A stretch of 64,000 nucleotides of DNA from Zantedeschia hybrid cultivar. Lineage: Eukaryota; Streptophyta; Magnoliopsida; Alismatales; Araceae. Where the stretch lies: contig JARZZO010000009.1 in assembly GCA_030544215.1 (NCBI GenBank), forward strand, positions 56,725,129 through 56,789,128, given 5' to 3'. The notes beneath the pieces are model-generated. The model searched no databases, was not told the origin of the DNA, and saw only the letters and a list, made by a program, of their open reading frames with translations. Positions 36,440 to 47,687 of the stretch are shown here, piece after piece. How positions within the stretch are numbered: position 1 is the first letter of the stretch; each line of letters starts with the position of its first letter. The position numbers and the translations under genes are program-made.

Positions 36440-37453
36440 GGAAAATACAAATTAAACTTTGAGATGCGTTCTATCCTCTCGCCTCACCCCCTCTCTCCCT
36501 CGAGTAATAATAGCAGCTATCCATGACAATAAATGCAATTGCACCATCTCTACGCTCTGCCATTACTCCTCCCTGCTGCATCTTCTCCACCTGTTCCCCC
36601 TCTCTCCTTCCTTTTCTTCTTCCCCCCATCCTCTTCCTCTTCTTTTCTTCTTCCTCTCTGATGGCATCTCTGGTGCGCGATCGTGTCCTTAACTGAAAGA
36701 ATACAGCGAAAGATTACAAGTGGAGGAGGAAGGATTTGGTTTCCGCTAACCAGATCGAAGCAAGGATAAGAGGATCTGACCAAGTAATCACACTCTCATA
36801 TTCTCTTGTGGAGGGTGGCTGGATCTCTGGGCTAAGCTTCTTCATTTCTGACTCTATCCCTATCGCTATATATCCCTACCTCTATCTCTCGAAGGAGTGG
36901 ATAAACACAAAGAGTGACTGTTACCCTATTTCAGGAGCTCTTCCTTTCAAAAGGTTGGATTCTACAAGGCCACTACTAATATCTCCTCTTGATAAGTGGT
37001 TACCCCGTCACCCCTTCTATTTTGTCTGTGTTCAGAAATAAAAAAAAGGGGAGAGAAGGAAGAGAAAGAGATTAGGGAGGAGAAAGAGAGACACAGAGAA
37101 GGTGTATATGGAGGAGGTGTGGGAGAGCTAGCTAGGTCGTCAAAAACGAAGCTGGTCTTATGGGTCTCTAGCTTGACAGCCTGTGAAGGGGCAAATACTA
37201 GGGAGAGGGGGGGAACTTCTCCTTTCCTGCGTTTCAAAACCCAGAAGGAGTCAAGTGATAACATGATGACCAGCACTACGTGCAGCTCAAACCTTGTGAG
37301 ACGCCCGGGAGCTTTGCGGCGGGCGCAGCAAGGAATCCAGCAACGGCTCCCTTCAATTAATTAGCAACAAGGCAAAGCAAGAGCCGTTACGCTTGTGTGC
37401 GTGCGGGGTGGAGGCCAGTACTGCAGCGTTAGGGTTTTGCACGAGTACAAGAT
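36440..37453 (+). promoter_or_regulatory. Promoter and leader region of the HD-ZIP IV gene (distal promoter P1)
   Basis: Upstream of the first coding exon at 37454 the sequence changes from AT-rich to C/T-rich (36480-36660) and GA-rich (37035-37110) tracts typical of plant promoters and leaders. A possible TATA box, CTATATATCC, lies at 36866-36875. This would give an untranslated leader of about 550 bases, possibly spliced. The exact start is inferred only. Confidence 0.5.
36530..36537 (+). promoter_or_regulatory. L1 box (TAAATGCA)
   Basis: TAAATGCA exactly fits the L1-box consensus TAAATGYA that ATML1/PDF2-type HD-ZIP IV proteins bind, and which occurs in promoters of epidermis-specific genes including ATML1 itself. 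It sits 917 bases before the 37454 ATG and about 1.25 kb before the TATA box at 37782. Since the downstream gene encodes this class of factor, self- or cross-activation is plausible. One 8-mer can occur by chance. Confidence 0.5.
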
Positions 37454-37552
37454 ATGCCCGCCGGGGTCGTGGTTCCGGCTCGGCATGCTCAGCCGGGGAG
37501 GAGCGCGGGGGGCGGCGGTTACGCCTCAACGTCCGGGCTTAGCCTCGGCCAG
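37454..37552 (+). CDS. HDG2: Alternative first coding exon 1a of the HD-ZIP IV gene
   Basis: It encodes 33 residues (MPAGVVVPARHAQPG..SGLSLGQ) and ends CAG|GTAAGC, phase 0. MPAGV-IPAR and GLSLGQ are recurring N-terminal motifs of HDG2-like HD-ZIP IV proteins, which supports translation. Joined to 40284 it reads ..LSLGQSGILDAPPQF, in frame. Joining to 38217 would also be in frame. Confidence 0.8.
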
Positions 37553-40500
37553 GTAAGCAATTGGACGCTTCTCCACCTTTCGTTTCAAAACTTTTTGGCT
37601 GCTTTTGTGATTTCCCTTATGTAATCGTTACATGTGTTCTGTGAACGTTGTGACTGCATGCAGTGTTGCACGAGGCCGTTGTGTTTCCAGTGTTGGTCAT
37701 ACTGGTGTGTTTGTTGTGTGTCGATGGGGGTGGGTTTCAGTTCACGACCAGCCAGGGTGTGGGGAGGGAGTGGGAATTGGCTATAAAAAGGGGGGTGGGG
37801 AACCCCTGGGAGAGCACACACAGCCAGCTTAGGCAGCCTCTCCACAGTAGAGGAAAGGGTAGTGCCTGCCATTGTTGCAGGAGCTTAGGGAAGGAGAGGG
37901 AGGTAGAGAGAGGAGGAAGAGGGAGGTACTAGGCCTTCTTTCTTTCGAGAGAGGACGAGCTAGCTAGGCCTTCTTATTCCCTTTCCTGCTCTGGCCAGGG
38001 GAGAGAGAGAGAGGGCAAATAGTTGCTCACCGTTTCCATTTTGCCCACCTTATTTTGCCTCTTCCTATCTGAGAAGGGGTCATGGAAAACAAGGGGAAAG
38101 GGATCATGCAGCCATTGGTAATCCCTTCCTGCCTCTGGTTTTGTGGTTTGTCGTCAGGGTGGGGAGGATGGACCAGTGAGCTTACATGACCCTCTTGTCT
38201 GTTTTCCCTGATGCAGGACGAGAACGTATATCCCATGTCTCCATACTCATCCTCTAACCCCTTTCAGATGGGCATGGATGAGATGTTCTTTGTTGTATGT
38301 TCTCTGCCATTAGAGTACTCTTGGGCATCTTCAGTGGCCATTTCCTTTCTTAACAATGGTGTTGTTGTTGCCTCTTACTATTGTGTTCTTTTTCCATATA
38401 TCTGATCATTGATCTACATTTCAGATAGAAAGAGAGAATTTTGCAAAGAGGTGGAGAAGAAAAACTTCTATCACCATCTCATGATTTCGTTGTCTTTTTT
38501 TCCTTCTTTATTTACATTAATCACTATCTTCATAAAAAGTCACCAAAGATGATGTGCTGCCTTCATTAATTTTCTTTCTTAAGTTCATTGCTATTCATCC
38601 GTTTATTGAAGCATAAGCATGAAGTTTTGGACTTTGGTCTAAACCTTCCCATTTATAAGATAAGACTTAATGCATGTGCTTTGATCTCCTTGTTTAGGCA
38701 CTTTGTCTAGCATTTTTGTGTATGTTACAGCAAATCGGATTGGAGGATATGATTTTAAAGGAGCAACCTCTAAAATCTTTATCCTCCTGTTTGTTTTGTT
38801 TAGAGCGTCTGCTTATGGATTATTCTCTTGCTGTTCTCCCTTCATTTTCTTTCTTCAGTGTACTCTGTATCATCTGTTCTTTGAAACATAAGCATGTCGT
38901 CTTAATGCATGTGTTCTGAACCCAAAATTTTCCAACATCAGGCTGGACCTTCCTACTTGTTAGATAGATCTTGGTGAATGGTTTTTTTACCTCTTTGTTG
39001 GTCGTTTTGCTTAGCATTTTATACATAGAGAAGAGATCCTCTCAGTACATGTTTGGACCGGAGTCCAGCAGTACTACAAGGAGAAGGAGTGTTAGAGCGG
39101 CTATATAATAGTCTTACATCGGTTAATTTCAGTTGTGGCCAGTACTTATAATCTTGGGCCCTTAAAACTTAACATTCAGGTTTTGTGGTTTGTAAGATGG
39201 TATCCGAGCAGGACTTGATCCAACTTTATCTTCTAATTTGCGTTACCTCCTGTTATCTAATTTTCACTAATAATCTTACATCAGTTAATTTCAGTTGTGG
39301 CCAATGCTTATGATCTTGGGCCCCTTCAAACTCAACACCCGAGTTTTGTGGTTTGTAAGAAGGAGGGAGGCCCCTCTCACTCCAAATATGTACTAAGAGG
39401 ATCTCCTCTCTTATACATGTCATACTAAGTCGCTTGGAGAACATTGACTTTACATAAGAAAGTTCTAGAATCATTGTATTCCTTTAAAATCATTGTCCTC
39501 TTCGTCTAGCTTCTTTTTCTTGGATCATTATTTTCTCGCTGTTCTATTTCATTTTCTTTCTTAAGTGTTTTGTTTACCATCTTGTTATTGAAATAAAAGT
39601 ATTAAATCATAAAGCATGTCATTTTAACCCAAAATTAGTGGACCTCGCTCTGTATGTGTGTATTCATTAGATAAAATTTAATGCATGTGTCATTGAATTG
39701 AACTTCTTGGTTGTGCATTTCGTTTAGCTTTTTTATACATGTATTGGGATCTAGGGTCCTTTTTAACTGTGATCTTTATGTCCCTTAAATGTTCATTAGA
39801 TGTTAATCCAAGTCATTAAATGACTCAATAGCAAAAGATAAAAGAAAGAGAGATTTTTTTCCTCTTTCCAACAGCTTGGGGACCATAAGGAATTAATGGT
39901 AAAGGGATCAGAGGATCCCAATCCTTTGTATCTGTTACACCAAATAGGGCTAGAGATCAGAAGCTCTAGAATCACTCTCCTCTTCTCTGTGCATTTTGTT
40001 TAGCATATGTTTGTCATTCTACCTTCCTTTTCTTTCTCATGTTTCCCTTTCATCATCTGTTTATTGAGGCATAAACATATGATCCTAATCCATTCCCTTT
40101 TAACCTGAAATCTAGAACCATAGGCTAGACCTTTCTTTTTTACTAGATGGTCCTTATTGCATGAGTTGTTGATCTTCTTGGTTGTGCATTGTGTGTAGCA
40201 TTTTTCTGTGTGTTATAGCAAAGTGTATTGGAGAGTAATGGTTTTTGAGGAGGATAACCTTCCTTGTGCTGTTGTTTATGCAGTCTGGCATCTTGGATGC
40301 CCCTCCACAGTTCCCCCAGCAGATGGAACACACACCAACAACTGCTGAAAGTGAGATTCTGAAGATCCGTGACGACGAGTTTGAGAGCAAGTCAGGGAGC
40401 GAGAACGCCGAATACGTGTCCGGCGACGAACCAGACGCCAATCAGCGCCCCAAGAAGAAGAGATACCATCGTCACACTCAGCATCAAATACAAGTGATGG

Positions 40501-43500
40501 AAGCGTAAGAGCTTCCTCGTATCCATGGATATAACTAATGGAGGCCTAATCCCATTTCCTGCACTTGCTCCCTTGTCCACTTCCTTTATACAGGGATTCC
40601 AAAATATACATTACTTAGGATGTTCTACCTGCCCATAGCTGAAGTGGTGAGGGGTTGTTCACAGATGCCGGAGCCTTCCCGGGTTTAATTACATGGCATC
40701 CCTTTGGTTTGGATATTATCAAAATTATACAATCCTCTACATTAGAACTTTCTTCTAGGAATTAATTACCATCTTTATTTGACGAAAGAACCTGGTTAAT
40801 TTTCTAACACTTGTTCGTATTGATTCTCAGATCATTGGAGACAGCGCTGAGCTTTGGTTCCAGTTAAATTTAATATTAGAATCACTTTGTTTTCGAATGA
40901 TCAAGTTATATAATGCTTTGCTAACTCTTTTGGGGGTTCCTTGACGTGTTTGTTCTTCAACAGTACTGTCTATAGATTGTAACGTATAAGCGCAATACAT
41001 GATATGTTTCTTACAATGGCATGTGTATTGAATTAGTTTTTGATCACTTTGGTCTGCCCAGCTTCTTCAAGGAGTGTCCCCATCCCGACGACAAGCAAAG
41101 AAAGGAGCTCAGCAGGGAGCTAGGCTTAGAGCCCCTACAAGTCAAATTCTGGTTCCAAAACAAGCGTACTCAAATGAAGGTGAACGGGGGGTGGAAAATC
41201 TCAAGATTCACATGCATGTGTAGAGACTAGAGTGGAACTAACATGAATTATATTTCTCTTCTGCTTGTTCTGCCTATCTTAGTTAATTGTCTATAATTTC
41301 TTTTATTTTTCCTTCATCTTGCTTTGCATATTAACAAGCCATGGATTGAAAAGATAATTTGATGAGAGTTGAAATTTTCTTCAGCAAAAATGCAGGGAAT
41401 CTTGGTAAGTTTGAAAGCTTTGGCAGAACAAAATGATTTAAATGTATATCATTTGAGATGCATATGAAAAAGCAGACTAATTCCAAGTCTCTTGCATACC
41501 TTTCATGAGGGAACAGCATTTATATTTATCATCCTTAAATACAAATTTGAATTTTCCAGGCTTTTATCAAATGTCAAACACATTATTATGGTTAAACTGG
41601 AAGAATTTTTCCCGTTAATGTTAAATTGAAAGCTATGTCCCCTGTTTTGGTTTCATATAGACCAGCTCTACAATGTGTTGAGCCTCTCATCACACTCCAT
41701 CTCCCTTCTCTGGTTGCTTCTCTAGTTTAATTCTTCATCTTCCCTGCAGACCCAGCATGAACGCCAGGAGAACCAGCAGCTCAGGACTGAGAATGAGAAG
41801 CTCCGATCGGAGAACATGAGGTACAGGGAGGCGCTCACCAACGCCTCCTGCCCTAACTGTGGGGGGCCGGCCACCATCGGCGAGATGTCGTTCGATGAGC
41901 AGCAGCTGAAGATTGAGAATGCCCGGCTGAGGGAGGAGGTGATGTTCTAAATTCCTTACATGGTGACACAGAGAGATCAATATACATAACCTTGTAATAC
42001 TTACACTTCTCTATTGCAGATTGAGAGGATGTCAGGGATAGCCGCAAAGTATCTCGGCCGGCCAATGGGGCCAAACCTCTTCATACCTCCAGAGCTCGCT
42101 CCTGGTGGCTTCGGGGGGCCATCTAGCATGGTGGGACACAATGTGTTTGGAACTGGGGAGATGCCCAGGGGTGCTACTGGCCTTTCTTCTACTGAGCTCC
42201 CTGTGGACAAGCCAGCAGTAGTCCAGCTTGCTGTGAGTGCAATGGAGGAGCTCACGAGGGTGGCTCAGGCAGGGGAACCACTGTGGGTGCCAGACCTTGA
42301 GGGAAACACCGAGGTATTAAATGAGGAGGAGTACCTCCGAGCCTTCCCAAGAGGAGCCGGGCCGCCGCCCTTCGGCTCACGGCCGGAAGCATCGCGCGAG
42401 AGCACCATTGTGATGATGAACAATGGCAACCTTGTTGAGATGTTTACGGATGCGGTATGAGAAAATTAGCAGTTCTAGCAGTCTCAGCTCATCATTAGGT
42501 TGTGGGCTCTTGGAGAATATTGATGTCTCTCTCCCTGCTTTTTCTTGTCTCCTGTATTGGAATGCTTGTAGAACAAATGGTCCATGATGTTCTCAGGCAT
42601 CGTCTCAAGGGCTGCAACATTGGAAGTGCTGTCAACCGGTGTTGCTGGAAACCACAATGGGGCCTTACAAGTGGTATCCACCTTTCCTGCATACCCTTCT
42701 GTAGAAGCAGATGCTGTTTCATGTTTGGCATATGTTGTTCGGGTGTTAGAGGTCGTATGTGACCCTTGTCATTTAGCTTGGTGTGGGTTTTGGATGTGTG
42801 TTTTCCTGCAGTACTATTGTCTGGCAAATTGAAGGAAAAAATGGCATTTCATTCTTGTGTGTCTCCTGTCTAGGATGCTCAATTTCACAAATGTTGTAGC
42901 AAAGCATCAGAGTTTTTTCAGCATTGTGATGTTTGTGTTGTGATATCTTTCAAGTTTCATTCTCTTGGAAATATTGAAGTCCTCATGGACAGTTGAAAAT
43001 CTGATTGCCGATACTATTAAGTTGTTCTACTTCCAAATGACTTGGGTCGAAATTATCCTAAGAAATGGGACATGGTGATGCAAACTTTACTTGTGAGCAA
43101 AAAGCAAGCCTATAGATTATGATTTTTCATTTCTAGTGACTAACAATGTGAATGGGGATGCTTTATGAGATATGAGAACCTCTTCGGCCCTATATGTCCC
43201 ACTCGTAAGAGTGCGAATCGTCTACGGTCCATGATCGCAAATGCAACCCCCCCCCCCGACATTACTGAGCATGGACCGTAGACGATCTCGTTTCCACTCA
43301 TAAGGGCTAAGAGTAAGTTTGCTACTTTTTATCCGAGCAAATGGTTGATTCACTTCACTCCTGGCCCTTATGAGAGAGATATATGAAGGTCTAGAAGATC
43401 TCATCTCACTCTGTGAAGTGGCAACTAGGTTGTAAGATTACACTAGTTTAATGTTCTTGTCACCCTTTTTCACTGTATTTATCCCTGCACTATATATATA

Positions 43501-46500
43501 TGATACATGTCAATTCTTTTGAAATGATCTACTGACAGCATATGGAAAGTAGCAGCTTGTTGGAGATAACTAAATAAATATTGCCTTTTTTTTTCAAGGG
43601 ATTGAATATCTTGAATGCCTCAGTAATTCCTTACTTTAGAACCATTTATGCTCCTTATTTCTGTATCTTCACAATTGTTAAAATTAGCAAATCAATATAT
43701 CTTATAGTAATCTCTATTACCGCAATCTGCAAACGGATGATCATTAAGGCTTGTACTTCATTTGCTGGTATATATATGTCTAGGGAACTTCAACATGATG
43801 TCAAAATTAATGATTTTCATTAATATTCCTACTGCTCTCAGATTATACCTGAACTTCTTTTGGAATCTTTATATAGTTCTATGATGTTCAATGTCAAGGA
43901 AATGTGGATTTATATACAATTTTTTGATGTGAATGTTAAGGAAATTAAGGTGGACTTACAATTTCTCCATGTGATGGGAGCTGCATTTTAATGACAACCA
44001 TGTTCACTTGATTGGTGTTACCTTCCAAATAATATTGTTAGCTTTATCCTCTTTTGTACAATATTTCTGCAAACCCATGTGTAAGACTCAGCTTTCAGCC
44101 AATAATTCAACATTAGCTTTAATGATCCGTGCATTAATACTTGCTTGGTCCAACATTTGAGCTGGTCTTCGCCTGTTCTCAGCATGGTTAATTCATCAGA
44201 ATCATTCATCTACATGATATATATTTCATTTCTTGTTGTGAAAATGCGAGTATTGTTAGGTTTAATCGAGGAAGAAAACTATCTGATATATGACCCTGTA
44301 TTGCCAGATGACGGCGGAATTCCAGATGCCCACTCCTCTCGTCCCAACTCGTGATAGCTACTTCCTGAGGTACTGCAAGCAGCTTGATGATGGAACCTGG
44401 GCAGTGGTGGATGTTTCACTGGACAACCTACATCCCAACTCACTGTTGCGATGCCGTAGAAGACCTTCAGGATGCTTAATACAAGAATTGCCAAATGGTT
44501 ACTCTAAGGTGGGAGGAAAGGTCCAGTAGTACGTACTTGTTATTTCTAGCCGTGTTACTTATGCAAAGTCTTGTTGCTGCTATGATACCAGATGTGTCAA
44601 TTAATCTCTTTTGCACAGGTGACCTGGGTTGAGCATGTTGAAGTGGATGATAGAACAGTTCACAGAATATACAGGTCCCTGGTTAGCTCTGGACTCGCAT
44701 TTGGAGCCAAACGCTGGGTCTCCGTCCTGGATAGGCAGTGTGAAAGGCTTGCAAGTGCCATGGCCAGTAACTTTCCTACGGGGGAAGTCAGTGGTACATA
44801 TGACGATCCATCACCTCATGAACCAGTTTTTACACATCAAAAAAAAAAAAAACAAAACAAAAAAAGCCAATAATTTTTCTAAGGAATCTCGTATACGCAG
44901 AAAACTTCCTGAAAATTGTGGATATGTAGAAAAACCACCATATAATCATTGTGTAATGAAGAACCCCCTAGTCAACTCAACCATCTCTTCTTCTTCTCAG
45001 AAAATATGATCAGGTGTCTGTCCCTAGAGCAGAATTAGGAAACGAAAGATTCCTAGCTATATATAGATAAGTGCAATATTAGATTTCAAGAGATTAATCC
45101 AAGCTTTCTTTATAACTTACTAGTCTTACATTCTCAATAAAAACAATCTCAGCTGTTTATAAAGCATACTTCATTCTCAGGAATTCTTAGAACCTGATGT
45201 GATGGGTTTTCATTTCTTTCTTTCCTTCTCTTTTCTTTTTTTCTCTTCTTTTTGTGGTACTGTGCAGTGATAACAACTCAAGAAGGAAGAAGAAGTATGC
45301 TGAAGCTGGCTGAGAGGATGGTGATAAGCTTCTGCTCAGGTGTTGGGGCTTCCATAGCTCATCAGTGGACTACTCTGTCAGGGACTTGCGGTGAGGATGT
45401 GAGGGTCATGACCAGGAAGAGCGTTGATGACCCTGGGAGGCCCCCGGGCATTGTCCTCAGTGCTGCCACTTCTTTCTGGCTTCCGGTCTCTCCCAGGAGG
45501 GTCTTCGACTTCCTCCGCAATGAGAACTCCCGCAGTGAGGTAATCAAACTGTAAGCCAATTTTAGATGATGTTCTTCTTGTGACGAGCTTTTTATTAAAT
45601 TAAAATGGAAGTTTTATGACCTCGAGATGGACTTACTATTAAAACATTGCCACGAACTTATTTTAGTATTTCAAGTTTGTGTTTTATGACCTCGAGATGA
45701 ATTTTTTTTTACAAAACTGGCCACTGAATTTGTGTACTGCCAAAATAACTATTTAGCAAAATAATTACAATGAGCTTTTGTGATACAAATAAGGCACAGT
45801 TTCTTAATGTTCTCAGTTCTGACATGTCCAATAATAACAAGCGACATCCCCTCTTTCAGGACTTGCACGTAAGTCGTACATCGTGCCATATTTTTATCGG
45901 TTGTGTCAATGACAGTATTAGAAAAGAAGAGAGATCCCATGAGCGTAGATTTGAACTGAACTCGGTCACTATAAAAAGAAGGTTTCAAAAAACTCCTTCA
46001 AATGGTATTTTTCTCATTGTGGATGAAGAATTTTTATGAAAGACTTCTTTCTTTTTCTGCAAGTTTAGTTCAAATTTATACTGAGAGGAACTGCACTTAT
46101 CAGAAAAGATTATTGCTTTATTTGTACAGAATTATTATGATTTATGAGCTACTTAAGAGTCGAAGAACTTGTGTAAATCTAAATTACATCGGGTTGGTAT
46201 GTGAATCATAAATAACGTAGTATGAAGGTGAGAGGAATTCTTTTCTGCACTGTACTCCTTAGTTAATTAATCACTAGGAAGACCGTAGCTGTTGAAGTTT
46301 CATACCATCTTTTTTCTTTCTTCTTTAAATTTGAAAACTACACTAAAGGGTTGTTTGTTTTAACGTAAAATAATGTATTTTGAACAATTGTTTTATTTTA
46401 AGATGTTTTCAATTGTTTGAAATGATATAAAACAGTATAAAGCAAAATCATGTCTGAATCTTATCTGCTCACTCGATAGCTCAATTCTCTTGTTTTGATT

Positions 46501-47687
46501 TACAACAATATAAATTAAAACAAGAAGATTGAAGCATTCTTCTTATTTTATTTTACAAACAACCAAACAAACATTTCTTGATTAATCTAAAACAAGAAAA
46601 TTACACTTGTTTTGAAACCGGTGATTTACAAAGTTTTACAATAAAACAAGTAACCCCCTAAATGGAAAGAGTTTTAGCTTCTAAGTTTCGGAGTAGTTAT
46701 TAAAAAAAATCTGAAATAAATTAATGTCGTGATCTATTCCAAAAGATACATCAAGTAAAAGCCAGTGATCCTTAATCACACAGTATCTGAATTAGCATTC
46801 TTTACATTAACCTCATATCTTGTCTATGTTCCAAACCACATGCATGCCCATTAATTAGCTTCTCTGTGCCATTCTCAGCAAGACGTATGTGTCCAGATCA
46901 CCCATTACCAACAGGAAAAAAGAAATACACTAGGGTGTTGCAGTGCACATTAGTTAGCTGTCTGCAATGGGTGTTGAAACTAGTATGCTGTCTGATCCAC
47001 AGATCAGATGACAGTATATTGCATTGTAGCAAATATTTTTATTCTAGACATGTATTTTTTTTTCAGAAACAAGGTTTCATATTATAATTATTTGTGCAAT
47101 GACGTCAGTGGGACATCCTATCGAATGGAGGCGATGTCCAGGAGATGGCTCACATTGCCAACGGCCGTGATGAAGGCAACTGTGTCTCCCTTCTCCGCGT
47201 GAACGTAAGGCTCTTTTCTTCTTCTTGTTCACCTTCATCGATCAGTCTACTTCATCATGCATAGATCACAACGTATGAGAATTAATACGTACATCTATCT
47301 GCACTGTAATGGCGATGGCAGAGTGCAAACTCCAACCAGAGCAACATGCTTATACTCCAAGAGAGCTGCACCGACGCCACTGCCTCCTATGTCATCTATG
47401 CCCCCGTCGACCTCGTCGCCATGAACGTGGTGCTGAATGGCGGCGACCCAGACTATGTGGCACTCCTGCCGTCGGGCTTCGCCATACTCCCCGACGGGCA
47501 CGCGGAGGGCAGCAGCGTCGGCGACCCCGTCGGTGGTGGTTCCCTCCTGACCGTAGCCTTCCAGATCCTGGTCGACTCCCAACCTCATGCAAAGCTGTCT
47601 CTGGGATCTGTTGCTACCGTTAACAGCCTCATTGCTTGCACCATCGACAGGATCAAGGGTAGTGTTCTGGGTGACCACGCCCAGTGA
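37454..47687 (+). CDS. HDG2: HD-ZIP class IV homeodomain-START transcription factor, HDG2/ATML1-like
   Basis: Exons: 37454-37552, 40284-40504, 41062-41179, 41750-41938, 42020-42454, 42572-42673, 44308-44508, 44619-44793, 45268-45539, 47109-47204, 47322-47687. All introns are GT..AG and all junction phases agree, giving 757 residues, the usual family length. The homeodomain is about residues 88-146 (WFQNKR at 137-142). The zipper-loop-zipper is 147-210 with CPNC at 180-183. START covers about 270-500. The conserved C-terminal START-adjacent domain runs to the end (SVATVNSLIACTIDRIK). Such factors bind L1 boxes in the nucleus and specify epidermal, trichome and stomatal fates. The N-terminus MPAGV..PARH resembles HDG2-like members best; ATML1/PDF2 is the next choice. 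A second first coding exon at 38082 gives 762 residues. Confidence 0.93.
37781..37790 (+). promoter_or_regulatory. TATA box of internal promoter P2
   Basis: CTATAAAAAG is a strong plant TATA box. It is followed about 30 bases later by AGAGCACACACAGCC, a plausible start site, and then by a purine-rich leader to the ATG at 38082. It lies inside the first intron of the exon 1a transcript. Confidence 0.65.
38082..38294 (+). CDS. HDG2: Alternative first coding exons 1b (38082-38117 and 38217-38294)
   Basis: ATG at 38082 gives MENKGKGIMQPL, then a 99-base GT..AG intron, then 26 residues (DENVYPMSPYSSSNPFQ..MFFV) ending before GTATGT at 38295. Both pieces are phase 0 and join the exon at 40284 in frame, giving a 762-residue isoform. 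The TATA box at 37782 supports a separate transcript. I did not find a way to splice exon 1a into the MENKGKG exon in frame. Confidence 0.7.
39065..39350 (+). repeat. Retroelement-derived repeat in intron of the HD-ZIP IV gene
   Basis: GGCTATATAATAGTCTTACATCGG..TTTCAGTTGTGGCCAGT..ATCTTGGGCCC occurs at 39097-39170, and a second partial copy at about 39268-39345. An inverted copy lies at 49255-49360 beyond the gene. The wording is like the edge of an LTR, but no complete terminal pair is seen. Confidence 0.6.
43167..43407. repeat. Foldback MITE in HD-ZIP IV intron
   Basis: Imperfect terminal inverted repeats (GAGATATGAGAACCTCTTC.. and its counterpart ..GAAGATCTCATCTC) bound about 241 bases within the 42674-44307 intron. 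Inside, ATCGTCTACGGTCCATG (about 43207) and its exact reverse complement CATGGACCGTAGACGAT (about 43271) form a 17-bp stem around an 11-base run of C. No clear target duplication was identified. Confidence 0.6.
46347..46658. repeat. Tourist-like (PIF/Harbinger) MITE in HD-ZIP IV intron
   Basis: Terminal inverted repeats AGGGTTGTTTGTTTTAACGT and (reversed) GGGGGTTACTTGTTTTATTG face each other, flanked by TAA at 46344-46346 and 46659-46661, the 3-bp target duplication typical of Tourist elements. It is about 312 bp, AT-rich and non-coding, and lies in the 45540-47108 intron. Confidence 0.72.

Noticed and set aside
42484..42827. Several overlapping frames on both strands after the START exon
   Set aside because: Only 42572-42673 fits as an exon (phase 0, VSRAATLEVLSTGVAGN block); the rest is intron or shadow.
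47295..47678. Minus-strand 127-residue frame
   Set aside because: It is the shadow of the last coding exon of the HD-ZIP IV gene, whose plus frame gives the conserved C-terminus.
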